Assembly: GCF_027947575.1 (NCBI RefSeq) | Contig: NZ_CP116256.1 | Coordinates: 3,906,001-3,970,000, forward strand | DNA: 64,000 bases | From: Streptomyces rubrogriseus | GTDB lineage: Bacteria; Actinomycetota; Actinomycetes; Streptomycetales; Streptomycetaceae | Direction: 5' to 3' | In this document: one piece after another, positions 8,264 to 16,301 of the stretch | Numbering within the stretch: position 1 is the stretch's first letter | Layout: the number at the start of each line of letters is the position of its first letter | The notes under the pieces: model-generated | What the model saw: the letters and a program-made list of their open reading frames with translations, nothing else | Database searches by the model: none | What the model was told of the DNA's origin: nothing | Position numbers and translations under genes: made by a program

Positions 8264-8293
8264 AAAGTAGACGATCGTTGAACGATCCGACAA
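8264..8293 (-). promoter_or_regulatory. pxpA promoter with palindromic operator in the spacer
   Basis: On the minus strand, TTGTCG (-35) and TACTTT (-10) are 18 bp apart. The spacer holds the perfect 7-1-7 palindrome gatcgttgaacgatc (8273-8287). A bound repressor would cover the spacer, so repression by steric block is likely. The predicted transcription start coincides with the GTG of pxpA. Confidence 0.7.
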
Positions 8294-8339
8294 GAGAAGC
8301 CCCGCTCGACTCCCCGCGGACCCGGTGAGGATTCACCTC

Positions 8340-8368
8340 TTGTTAGATCGTTCAACGATCGCTAGTGT
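8340..8368 (+). promoter_or_regulatory. Permease-operon promoter with the same operator in its spacer
   Basis: TTGTTA (-35) and TAGTGT (-10) are exactly 17 bp apart. The spacer contains the palindrome gatcgttcaacgatc (8346-8360), the same 15-bp site as in the divergent pxpA promoter. The two operator centres are 73 bp apart, about seven helical turns, which would suit co-operative binding or looping by one regulator. Confidence 0.7.
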
Positions 8369-8476
8369 CCGTGCATCTGCCACACATCTGGAGCTATGGT
8401 CCCCGGGACCACATGAGTCACGTTCCGAAGCTCCGGATCCGTGCCCTGCCCCCTCATGCCTGAAGAAGGCCACCGA

Positions 8477-9196
8477 ATGATCGTTCTCCTCGGTGTGGTC
8501 GTGGTGATCCTCGGATTCGTCACGCGCCGCAACCCCGTCCTCGTGGTGGGCGTCGCCGGTATCGTCACCGGACTGCTCGGCAAGATGAACCCGCTGGAGG
8601 TCCTCGCGGCCTTCGGCCGGTCCTTCGCCGACAGCCGCTCGGTCACCGTCTACGCCATCGTGCTCCCGGTGATCGGGCTGCTCGAGCGCTACGGCCTGCG
8701 CGAGCAGGCCCGCAACCTCATCGGCCGGCTGGGCAAGCTCAGCGCCGGCCGGTTCCTCACCGTCTACCTGCTGGTCCGGCAGGTCACCGCGGCCTTCGGC
8801 CTCAACAGCATCGGCGGCCCGGCACAGACCGTGCGGCCCCTGGTGGCACCGATGGCCGAGGCCGCCGCCGAACGCTCCACCGGGGCCAAGCTGCCCGACA
8901 AGCTGCGCGAGAAGGTGCGCTCCTACTCGGCCTCGGCCGACACCGTGGGCGTCTTCTTCGGCGAGGACTGCTTCATCGCGATCGGCTCCATCCTGCTGAT
9001 CACCGGCTTCGTGAACTCCACGTACCACCAGGACATCGAGCCGACCCAGCTCGCCCTGTGGGCGATCCCGCTGGCCGTCTGCGCCTTCCTCATCCACGGC
9101 GCCCGGCTGCTGCTCATGGACAAGCAGCTCGAACGCGAGATGGCGCAGGCCGCCGCCGAACACGACCTGCCGCTTCCCGAGGGGGCCGACAAGTGA
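8477..9196 (+). CDS. DUF969 membrane subunit of a putative 5-oxoproline transporter
   Basis: This is a 239-aa membrane protein starting [14 protein letters not shown]; the ATG at 8477 follows a GAAGG-type ribosome site. Family features include [13 protein letters not shown], the strongly conserved [20 protein letters not shown] and [16 protein letters not shown]969 and DUF979 proteins usually occur as adjacent pairs near 5-oxoprolinase genes and are inferred to be the two halves of a 5-oxoproline permease; that assignment is comparative, not shown here. Its stop overlaps the DUF979 start (GTGA), so the two are coupled. It is divergent from pxpA and shares the operator. Confidence 0.88.
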   Translation: MIVLLGVVVVILGFVTRRNPVLVVGVAGIVTGLLGKMNPLEVLAAFGRSFADSRSVTVYAIVLPVIGLLERYGLREQARNLIGRLGKLSAGRFLTVYLLVRQVTAAFGLNSIGGPAQTVRPLVAPMAEAAAERSTGAKLPDKLREKVRSYSASADTVGVFFGEDCFIAIGSILLITGFVNSTYHQDIEPTQLALWAIPLAVCAFLIHGARLLLMDKQLEREMAQAAAEHDLPLPEGADK

Positions 9197-10167
9197 TCAA
9201 GGTCGAATGGCTGTACTGGCTGATAGGCCTCGTCTTCGTCGTCATGGCCGTGCAGATGGCCACCGACCGCAGCAACCCCAAGCGGTGGACGTCCGCCGCC
9301 TTCTGGGGCCTGCTCGGACTCACCTTCCCCTACGGCACCGGCGTCGCCAACGCCACCGCGGGCAACGGCGGCTGGACCCTGCCCGCCGAACCGCTCGGTG
9401 TCGCCGTCCTCGCCCTGATCGTGCTGGCCGGCTTCAACTTCCTCGGCAAGGGCGTCCCGGTCACCACCACCGGCGAGCAGCGCGAGGCCGCCGCCGCCCG
9501 GCTCGGCAACAAGATCTTCGTCCCCGCGCTGACCATCCCGCTGGTCGCCATCGTCTGCGCCTCCGTGCTCGACGAGTCCGGGCTCTTCGAGACCGGCAAG
9601 GCCACCCTGCTCGGGCTCGGCCTCGGCTGTGTCGCCGCGCTCGTCGTCGGCATGCTCGTCACCGGCGAGAAGAAGCTCTCCGTCCCGATCCACTCCGGCC
9701 GCTCCATGCTGGAGGCGATGGGCTCCGCCCTGTTGCTGCCCCAGCTCCTCGCCGTGCTCGGCTCGATCTTCGCCGCCGCCGGGGTCGGCGACCAGGTCGG
9801 CGACATCATGAACAAGGTCCTTCCCGACGACTCGAAGTACTTCGCCGTACTCGCCTACTGCGTCGGCATGTTCCTGTTCACCGTCATCATGGGCAACGCC
9901 TTCGCCGCCTTCCCGGTGATGACGGCGGCGATCGGCTGGCCCGTACTCATCCAGCAGATGCACGGCAACGAGCCCGCCGTCCTCGCGATCGGCATGCTGG
10001 CCGGCTTCGCCGGCACCCTGTGCACCCCGATGGCCGCCAACTTCAACATCGTCCCGGCCACCCTGCTCGAACTGAAGGACCAGTACGGGCCGATCAAGGC
10101 ACAGCTCCCGACGGGCATCGCACTGCTCGGCTGCTGCACGGTGATCATGGCGCTCTTCGCCTTCTGA
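9193..10167 (+). CDS. DUF979 membrane subunit of a putative 5-oxoproline transporter
   Basis: The GTG at 9193 overlaps the DUF969 stop and gives a 324-aa protein with about nine hydrophobic segments. Recognisable stretches are [17 protein letters not shown], the loop [33 protein letters not shown] and the C-terminal [21 protein letters not shown]. It is the partner of the DUF969 protein, and the gene order permease-peptidase-DUF2891 beside pxpABC supports uptake of pyroglutamate or pyroglutamyl peptides. The longer open frame starting at 9058 inside the upstream gene is not used. Confidence 0.88.
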   Translation: MIKVEWLYWLIGLVFVVMAVQMATDRSNPKRWTSAAFWGLLGLTFPYGTGVANATAGNGGWTLPAEPLGVAVLALIVLAGFNFLGKGVPVTTTGEQREAAAARLGNKIFVPALTIPLVAIVCASVLDESGLFETGKATLLGLGLGCVAALVVGMLVTGEKKLSVPIHSGRSMLEAMGSALLLPQLLAVLGSIFAAAGVGDQVGDIMNKVLPDDSKYFAVLAYCVGMFLFTVIMGNAFAAFPVMTAAIGWPVLIQQMHGNEPAVLAIGMLAGFAGTLCTPMAANFNIVPATLLELKDQYGPIKAQLPTGIALLGCCTVIMALFAF

Positions 10168-10214
10168 CTCCCGCCCCCGCGCCCGCCATCCGACCCGCAC
10201 GGCAAGGAACGCCC

Positions 10215-10865
10215 ATGACCCGTGTCCTCATCACCGGCTTCGCCCCCTTCGGCGGGGAGCGGGTGAACCCCTCCTGGCAGGCGGCCTCCCTGGTGGCCGC
10301 CGAACCGCCCGCCGGGCTCGCGGTCACCGCCGCCGAACTGCCCTGTGTCTTCGGCGAGTCCCTCGACGCCCTGCGCGACGCCATCCGGGCGGACAACCCC
10401 GACCTGGTGCTCTGCCTGGGGCAGGCGGGCGGACGCCCGGGGGTCACCGTCGAGCGCGTAGGCATCAACGTCGACGACGCGCGCATCCCCGACAACGCCG
10501 GCGGGCAGCCCATCGACGAACCCGTGGTCCCGGACGGCCCCGCCGCGTACTTCTCCACCCTCCCCGTCAAGGCGTGCGTCGCCGCGATGCGCGAGGCGGG
10601 GGTCCCGGCCGCCGTCTCCAACACGGCCGGCACCTTCGTCTGCAATCACGTGGCCTACGGCCTCGGCCACCTCATCGCCACCGAGTTCCCCCACATACGG
10701 GGCGGCTTCGCGCACGTGCCCTGGGCACCGGAACAGGTACCCGACGGCACCGCGCCCGCCCTCCCGCCCGCCACCGTCGCCCACGGCCTGCGCGCCCTGC
10801 TGGCCGCCGCCGCCCGCACCCCCGCCGAGCAGGACCTGAAGGTCACCGAAGGAGCCACCCACTGA
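10215..10865 (+). CDS. pcp: Pyroglutamyl-peptidase I (pyrrolidone-carboxylate peptidase)
   Basis: This cytoplasmic cysteine peptidase (family C15) removes N-terminal pyroglutamate from peptides, releasing 5-oxoproline. The 216-aa protein has the catalytic triad in place: Glu80 (VTVERVGIN), Cys143 ([10 protein letters not shown]) and His167 ([12 protein letters not shown]), plus the N-terminal [10 protein letters not shown]. The ATG at 10215 follows GGCAAGGA at a good spacing. Together with the permease and PxpABC this makes a short salvage route: import, release of 5-oxoproline, hydrolysis to glutamate. The stop overlaps the start of the DUF2891 gene (TGATG). Confidence 0.95.
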   Translation: MTRVLITGFAPFGGERVNPSWQAASLVAAEPPAGLAVTAAELPCVFGESLDALRDAIRADNPDLVLCLGQAGGRPGVTVERVGINVDDARIPDNAGGQPIDEPVVPDGPAAYFSTLPVKACVAAMREAGVPAAVSNTAGTFVCNHVAYGLGHLIATEFPHIRGGFAHVPWAPEQVPDGTAPALPPATVAHGLRALLAAAARTPAEQDLKVTEGATH

Positions 10866-11890
10866 TGCCGCTCAGCACCCACGCGGCCCCCTTCGCCCAG
10901 CTCGCCCTGGCGAACATCACCCGCGAGTACCCCAACTTCCCCGCCCATCTGATCACTTCCGCCGACCAGCGGCTCGAACCCCGCTCGCTGCACCCCGCCT
11001 TCTACGGTGCCTACGACTGGCACTCCTCGGTGCACATGCACTGGCTGCTCGTCCGCCTGCTGCGCCGCCACGGCGGCACCCCCGCGCTGCCCGACACCGC
11101 GCCTGCCGTCGCCGTGCTCGACCGGCACCTCACCCCCGGCAACCTCGCCACCGAGGCCGCCTACCTGCGCGAGCGCCCGTCCTTCGAGCGCCCGTACGGC
11201 TGGGCGTGGCTGCTCGCGCTCGCCGCCGAGTGCCGGGCGCACGGGGGCCCGGAGGGGCAACGGTGGGCCGGAGCCCTGGAACCGGCCGTGGCCGCCGTCG
11301 ACGCTCTGCTGGCCGACTGGCTGCCCAAGGCCACCTATCCCGTACGCCACGGCAACCACCCCAACAGCGCCTTCGCACTGGGCCTCGCCCTCGACTCGGG
11401 CGAACTGTCGGCCGGGACCGAACGGGCCGTACGGGAACGCCTGCTGAGCTGGTTCGCCGACGACCACGACGCGCCCGCGCACTGGGAACCGTCCGGGCAG
11501 GACTTCCTGTCCCCGGCGCTCACCGAGGCCGACGCGATGCGCAGGGTCCTCGCGCCGGACCGGCTCGCGCGATGGCTCGACCGCTTCCTGCCCGGGCTCG
11601 GGACCGGCGCCCGCTGCGCACTGCTGGAGGTGCCGGTCGTCTCCGACCACGCCGACCCGCAGATCGGCCATCTGCTCGGTCTGACACTCAGCAGGGCCGC
11701 CGCGCTGCGTGCCCTGGCCGACGCCCTGCCCGGCGGCCCGGTCCGCGCCCGCCTGGACGAGGCGGCCGGGGCGCATCTCACGGCCGGCCTGCCGGCGGTG
11801 GAACGCGGTGACTTCACCACCGACCACTGGCTGGCCACCTTCGCCGCACTGGCCCTCGACCCGGTGGCTCCGCCGGCTGCGCGACACTGA
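10865..11890 (+). CDS. DUF2891 protein of the pyroglutamate operon
   Basis: This is a 341-aa soluble protein with the DUF2891 pattern: REYPNFPAHLI, HPAFYGAYDWHSSVHMHWLL near the N-terminus, YPVRHGNHPNSAFALGLAL in the middle and HWEPSGQDFLSPALTEAD later. Repeated helix-forming segments and conserved His, Trp and Asp clusters suggest an alpha/alpha-barrel enzyme, perhaps a hydrolase, but no function is established. The start overlaps the pcp stop, so it is made with the peptidase. Its constant place in this locus argues for a role in handling pyroglutamyl compounds. It converges on rpmF with only 7 nt between stops. Confidence 0.88.
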   Translation: MPLSTHAAPFAQLALANITREYPNFPAHLITSADQRLEPRSLHPAFYGAYDWHSSVHMHWLLVRLLRRHGGTPALPDTAPAVAVLDRHLTPGNLATEAAYLRERPSFERPYGWAWLLALAAECRAHGGPEGQRWAGALEPAVAAVDALLADWLPKATYPVRHGNHPNSAFALGLALDSGELSAGTERAVRERLLSWFADDHDAPAHWEPSGQDFLSPALTEADAMRRVLAPDRLARWLDRFLPGLGTGARCALLEVPVVSDHADPQIGHLLGLTLSRAAALRALADALPGGPVRARLDEAAGAHLTAGLPAVERGDFTTDHWLATFAALALDPVAPPAARH

Positions 11891-11897
11891 CGTCGGG

Positions 11898-12068
11898 TCA
11901 GTCCTCCGGGCGCAGCAGGCCGCGTCGGTACGCGGGCACCAGGTGCCGCGGAACCCGCAGCGTCACCCCGTCCACCGTCACGGGCACCAGATCCGGCGTA
12001 CTCGCCTTCCACCGGGCCCGGCGGTGGCGGGTGTTGCTGCGGGACATCCTGCGCTTGGGAACGGCCAT
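11898..12068 (-). CDS. rpmF: 50S ribosomal protein L32, cysteine-free (zinc-independent) paralogue
   Basis: This 56-aa Lys/Arg-rich protein begins [15 protein letters not shown], the standard L32 N-terminus. It contains no cysteine at all, so the zinc-ribbon CXXC pairs of the ordinary L32 are missing. Such C-minus paralogues are known in Streptomyces to replace the zinc-binding form under zinc starvation, under Zur control. A Zur-like box lies 39 bp upstream. A ribosome site (AAAGGAGC) precedes the ATG. It is too short for routine gene calls but clear in sequence. Confidence 0.93.
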   Translation of the reverse strand: MAVPKRRMSRSNTRHRRARWKASTPDLVPVTVDGVTLRVPRHLVPAYRRGLLRPED

Positions 12069-12106
12069 GGTGAGGCTCCTTTCGGGCGTGGAACCCCGAC
12101 CCTACA

Positions 12107-12121
12107 TGAAAACGATGTTCA
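12107..12121 (-). promoter_or_regulatory. Zur box upstream of the L32 paralogue
   Basis: The sequence tgaaaacgatgttca is a 15-bp imperfect palindrome. It differs at two positions from the actinobacterial Zur consensus as I recall it (TGAAAATGATTTTCA). Its place just upstream of a zinc-free ribosomal protein gene is the expected one. Confidence 0.8.
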
Positions 12122-12154
12122 TGTTGAATGTGTCTGTTCCCGGAGCACCCGTGC

Positions 12155-13366
12155 TCATCGCCGCTGTGCGCCGGTGAGCCGTCCCAGCGCCCGCACCAAC
12201 GCCTCGACGCCCGCCTCCGCCTTCGACCGCGGACACCCGACGTTGAGCCGTACCCGTCCCGGGGAGCCGTAGGCGGCCCCGGGCATCACCGCCACCTTCT
12301 CGACCTCCACCAGTTCGCGTTGCAGCTCCTCGTCGTCGACGCCCAGCGGGCGCAGGTCGATCCACGCCAGGTAACCCGCCTGCGGCGGCCGCCAGTCGAG
12401 CCCCGGGAACGCCTCCCGGAGGCGGTCGGCGACCATCGCGAGGTTGCCCGCGAGATACGTCCGCAACGCGTCCAGCCAGGGCGCCCCCTCGCGGTATGCG
12501 GCGATGTGGCCGACCAGCGACAGCACCGCGGGGGAGGAGAGCCCGTCCGCGTCCTTGAGCTGCCGCAGGTAGGCGTCGCGCGAGGCCGGGTCGCCGATGA
12601 TGCCGTAACTTCCGGTCAGCGCGGGAATGTTGAAGGACTTGGACGCCGAGGTGACCACGGCCCAGCGGCCGTCGCCGTCGTGCCGGACCCAGGGGCGGTG
12701 GAGGTGCGGAGCGTGGGCCAGGTCGGAGTGGATCTCGTCGCTGACGACCGCCACGCCGTGTCGTGCGCACAGCCGGGCCATCCGGTCCAGCTCCGCGGCC
12801 GACCACACCCTGCCCGTCGGGTTGTGCGGCGAACACAGCAGCAGCACGGCCGTGTCGGGGAGCGCCAGCAGCCGTTCCAGCTCCGCCCAGTCGTCCAGGG
12901 GACACTCCAGGAGCCGCCGACCGCTCGCCGCGACCGTCCTGGGGAACGCGTCGTACATCGGGGTGTGCGCGACCACCCCGTCACCGGGCCGCGACCACAG
13001 GTGCAGCAACCGTGAGACCTGGTAGACCACGGAGGGCGCGTAGACGATCGACCCGGGGTCCACGGCCGTGCCGTGCCGTGCCGCGTACCAGTGGACGATC
13101 GCGGACAGGAAGTCGTCCTGGCGCCAGCGGGAGTAGCCGAGCACCCCGTGGTCCAGACGGCCGCGCAGCGCCGCCAGCACCTCGGGGGCGGTCTCGAAGT
13201 CCATGTCGGAGATCGTGAACGGCAGCAGGTCCGGCACACCGAACCGGTCCTGTACGTAGTCCCACTGCGTGCACCAGGTGCCGTGCCGGTCCACCGGTGT
13301 GTCGAAGTCGTAGGGCGCGGACCCGGACGCGGGCCCCGGTGCGGCGGGAGACGAGTGCGCGGTCAC
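12155..13366 (-). CDS. malY: MalY/PatB-type PLP aminotransferase (C-S lyase)
   Basis: This fold-type I PLP enzyme of 403 aa has the MalY/PatB pattern: the opening FDTPVDRHGTWCTQWD, P-F-T-I-S-D-M-D-F-E, CSPHNPTGRVW, VVSDEIHSDL and the lysine-containing TSASKSFNIPAL that forms the Schiff base. MalY enzymes act as cystathionine or cysteine-S-conjugate beta-lyases, and in E. coli MalY also affects maltose regulation. The GTG at 13366 overlaps the PTS stop (GTGA) and gives the expected N-terminus. It is co-transcribed behind the malX-like permease, the same pairing as enterobacterial malXY. The physiological substrate here is unknown. Confidence 0.88.
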   Translation of the reverse strand: MTAHSSPAAPGPASGSAPYDFDTPVDRHGTWCTQWDYVQDRFGVPDLLPFTISDMDFETAPEVLAALRGRLDHGVLGYSRWRQDDFLSAIVHWYAARHGTAVDPGSIVYAPSVVYQVSRLLHLWSRPGDGVVAHTPMYDAFPRTVAASGRRLLECPLDDWAELERLLALPDTAVLLLCSPHNPTGRVWSAAELDRMARLCARHGVAVVSDEIHSDLAHAPHLHRPWVRHDGDGRWAVVTSASKSFNIPALTGSYGIIGDPASRDAYLRQLKDADGLSSPAVLSLVGHIAAYREGAPWLDALRTYLAGNLAMVADRLREAFPGLDWRPPQAGYLAWIDLRPLGVDDEELQRELVEVEKVAVMPGAAYGSPGRVRLNVGCPRSKAEAGVEALVRALGRLTGAQRR

Positions 13367-15012
13367 GGTCGGCCCGCCGGGACCATCGTCGCGATGGCGT
13401 CCTTCACGGACTGCACCTGCGGACCGATGATGACCTGGACGTTGTGCCCGTCGAGCTTGATGACGCCCACGGCGCCCAGCTTCTTCAGCCGTGCCTCGTC
13501 CACCACTTCGGCGTCCGCCACCGTCATGCGCAGGCGGGTGATGCAGTTGTCCAGGGACCGGATGTTGCCGGCGCCGCCGATCGCGTCGAGCATGGCGGCC
13601 GCGTCGTACTTCCCGGCGACCAGCTCGCGCACCGGCTCGGGAGCCGCTCCGACCTGCTCGTCCTCGTGTTCCGCGCCGTGTGCTCCGTCGTGCTCGTCCT
13701 GCTCGTCCCGCTTCTCGTCCGCCGGCGGGTCCTCCCGGCCGGGCGTCCTGAGGTCGAAGCGGGTGATGGCCCAGCGGAACAGGAAGTAGTACGCGGCGAA
13801 CCACACCGCCGCGATCACCGGCACCAGATACCACTTGGTCGTCGAGCCCTGGAGTACACCGAAGACGAGCCAGTCGATGACGTTGCCGTCCGTGTTGCCG
13901 ATGAACACGCCGAGCACGGCCGCCGTGAGGAAGCCCAGTCCCACCAGGACCGCGTGGATGAGGTACAGCCACGGGGCGACGAACAGGAACAGGAACTCCA
14001 GCGGCTCCGTGATGCCGCCGACCACGCAGGCCACCACACCGGACACGAGCAGGGCCTTGATCTCCGGCCGCATACGGCGCTTCGCGCAGTGGTACATCGC
14101 GAGCGCGGCGCCCGGCAGGCCGCCCAGGTAGGCCGCCATCTTGCCCTGGGAGAGGAAGTGCGTGGCGTCGGTGACGGCGGAGCCCGGTGCCGCCGAGCAG
14201 TCCAGCTGGGCGTAGAACAGGTTCAGTGCGCCGGAGACGTGGTCGCCGCAGACGGTTCCCGAGCCGCCGACGTCCGTGAAGCGGAACATGGCGACGAGGA
14301 TGTGGTGCAGGCCGATCGGGCGCAGCAGCACCTCGCCCATGCCGAAGAAGAACGGTCCGAAGACGCCCGTGTGCCCGATGCCGCGGCCGACCGCGCTGAT
14401 CCAGCCGTTGAAGGTCGGCCACACCAGCGGGATGAGCAGACCGAGCACGCTCAGGACCAGGGCGGAGACGATCGGGACGAAGCGCAGCCCGCCGAAGAAG
14501 GCCAGCGCGTCGGGCATCCGCTGGGTGCGAAAGCGCCGGTGGAGCAGGCTGACAACGATGCCAACGGCCACGGCGCCGAGCAGTCCCGTGTCGATGGACT
14601 GCACGCCCAGCACGTCGGCTATGCCGTAGTGCTCGATCGCCTTCTCGTCCTCGAAGTCGACGCCCTTGGCGGTGAGGTAGAAGTTCACCGCGAGGTTCAT
14701 GGCGACGAAGCCGACGAAACCGGAGAACGCGGCCACGCCCTTGTCCTCGCGGGCGAGGCCGAGCGGGATCGCCATGGCGAAGAGGACGGGCAGGAAGGTG
14801 AAGGCGACCAGGCCCGTGTTGGCCATCCAGGTGAAGACGAGGTGGAAGCCCTCGCCCTTCAGGAAGGCAACGTTGTCAGTGACCGCGTCACTCGACAGCG
14901 AGGAGCCGATGCCCAGCATGATGCCGCAGAACGCGAGCAGGGCCACCGGGAGCATGAACGTCTTGCCGAGCCCCTGGAGGAATTCCCAGAGCGCGGCCTT
15001 GGTCTTCTGCAT
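13363..15012 (-). CDS. malX: PTS glucose/maltose-type permease, EIICB (MalX-like)
   Basis: This 549-aa protein has an N-terminal EIIC membrane domain (ALLAFCGIMLGIGSSL, FGMGEVLLRPIGLHHI, VGGITEPLEFLFLF are family signatures), then a charged Asp/Glu/His-rich linker of about 40 residues, then a cytosolic EIIB domain with the phosphorylated cysteine near residue 490 in DNCITRLRM. It should import and phosphorylate a sugar using EIIA and HPr encoded elsewhere. Similarity is to the glucose/maltose-specific MalX branch, but the sugar cannot be fixed from sequence. It is the first gene of a unit with malY, and a regulator gene lies just upstream on the same strand. Confidence 0.88.
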   Translation of the reverse strand: MQKTKAALWEFLQGLGKTFMLPVALLAFCGIMLGIGSSLSSDAVTDNVAFLKGEGFHLVFTWMANTGLVAFTFLPVLFAMAIPLGLAREDKGVAAFSGFVGFVAMNLAVNFYLTAKGVDFEDEKAIEHYGIADVLGVQSIDTGLLGAVAVGIVVSLLHRRFRTQRMPDALAFFGGLRFVPIVSALVLSVLGLLIPLVWPTFNGWISAVGRGIGHTGVFGPFFFGMGEVLLRPIGLHHILVAMFRFTDVGGSGTVCGDHVSGALNLFYAQLDCSAAPGSAVTDATHFLSQGKMAAYLGGLPGAALAMYHCAKRRMRPEIKALLVSGVVACVVGGITEPLEFLFLFVAPWLYLIHAVLVGLGFLTAAVLGVFIGNTDGNVIDWLVFGVLQGSTTKWYLVPVIAAVWFAAYYFLFRWAITRFDLRTPGREDPPADEKRDEQDEHDGAHGAEHEDEQVGAAPEPVRELVAGKYDAAAMLDAIGGAGNIRSLDNCITRLRMTVADAEVVDEARLKKLGAVGVIKLDGHNVQVIIGPQVQSVKDAIATMVPAGRP

Positions 15013-15179
15013 GTGTACGGAACTTTCGGGCCTGGGGGACGGACCCGTCCGCTCGTCGTGACGACGCGGCGCGGGCCGGCGGGCGGAACGGGCGGCTGGG
15101 GGGAAGACGCCGCCGCAGGGATCACATCACAGCGGGTCGGTGACTGTCCACGGTGTCCCGTCGCCCGTGCCTCCGCCCG

Positions 15180-16184
15180 TCACAACCACCCCCGCCGCGC
15201 CGCCTGCCAGGCGAGCTGCATGCGGGTGGCGGCGTTGGCGCGTTCCATCATGCCCTGAATGCGGCGCTGGACCGTGCGGCGGCTGAGCTGCATCTGGGAG
15301 GCGATCGCCTTGTCGGCCACTCCCGCCACCAGCAGCGACAGCAGCCTGCGGTCGGTGGGGGCCAGCGCGTCGGGCGCCGCGGGTCCGTCGGTCCCGGAGA
15401 GTTCGCCCGAGTCGTCGACGTCCAGCGGTACGGCGTCCTCCCAGTACCGCTCGAACAGCGCGATCAGGGCCGCCAGCAGATTGCTGTCCCTGACCAGCGC
15501 CGTCGTGGGTTCCTCCGGACTCCCGTGCGGCCCCCCGGCGACGAGCGGGAAGACGGCCACCGCGCGGTCCGCGATCGCCAGGCGCAGCGGCAGCTGCGGC
15601 ACGGCACGGGCGACCTCACCGGCCCGCACACCGGCCACGACGTTGTCGACCGCGCCCTCGTCGTCGAAGAACGCCTTCTCGTACAGCACCCGGTAGCGCA
15701 CGCCGCGGGCCAGCGCCTCGAACTCCTCGGTGTTGCTGCCCGAGGGCATGGCCACGTACTGCGCCTTGCAGAACCAGAGCATCTCCTCGCGCACACTGGT
15801 CTGGATCTGCCGCAGGTGCTGGCGCAGCGCCTCGGCGCCGGTGATGACCTCCAGGAGCTGGCCCGCGTCCCGCCTGCGCATGGTGTCCCGGTAGGACTCG
15901 ATCAGCCGGGCCGCCTCGTGCTGGGCGAGGTCCAGCGCCTCGGCACTGCGCTTGAGCCGGGGCAGCAGGGCGACATCGGGCGGCGCCGCCTGGTAGAGGC
16001 GGGGGACGCCGTCGGTGGGGCTGGCGAGTCCCTTCGCGGTGAGCGACTCCAGGACGCGGTCCATCCGCTCGACCGGCATGCCGTCACGCTCCGCCAGGTC
16101 GGCGGCGCCGGCCCGGCCGAAGGCCACGAGCAGCGCGTACACCGACTCCTCGTCGGGCGACAGCCCAGCGATCTCCAGCACCAC
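15180..16184 (-). CDS. TrmB-like / LuxR-type HTH transcriptional regulator
   Basis: The 334-aa protein joins an N-terminal TrmB-like winged helix (DEESVYALLVAFGRAGAADL), a central region that resembles the phospholipase-D-like sensor fold of TrmB relatives, and a C-terminal LuxR/NarL HTH (LLSLLVAGVADKAIASQM then LSRRTVQRRIQ). Actinobacteria have many such hybrid regulators of sugar or secondary metabolism. It lies upstream of malXY on the same strand with a 167-bp gap, so it is a likely local regulator, although this is positional evidence only. Confidence 0.85.
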   Translation of the reverse strand: MVLEIAGLSPDEESVYALLVAFGRAGAADLAERDGMPVERMDRVLESLTAKGLASPTDGVPRLYQAAPPDVALLPRLKRSAEALDLAQHEAARLIESYRDTMRRRDAGQLLEVITGAEALRQHLRQIQTSVREEMLWFCKAQYVAMPSGSNTEEFEALARGVRYRVLYEKAFFDDEGAVDNVVAGVRAGEVARAVPQLPLRLAIADRAVAVFPLVAGGPHGSPEEPTTALVRDSNLLAALIALFERYWEDAVPLDVDDSGELSGTDGPAAPDALAPTDRRLLSLLVAGVADKAIASQMQLSRRTVQRRIQGMMERANAATRMQLAWQAARRGWL

Positions 16185-16301
16185 GAACGCCCTCCCCGGA
16201 TCCTGGGCCGTGACGGTTGAACACCGTACTGCACAGGTGGGGAGGGCGCGGCGGGGGTGTACGGCGTCAGCCGCCGCACACCCTTCGTGCCGGACGGGCC
16301 G

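Noticed and set aside
8255..8293. TTG at 8293 as the start of pxpA
   Set aside because: It lies on the predicted -35 and would put the operator inside the coding region. The family N-terminus begins at the GTG at 8257.
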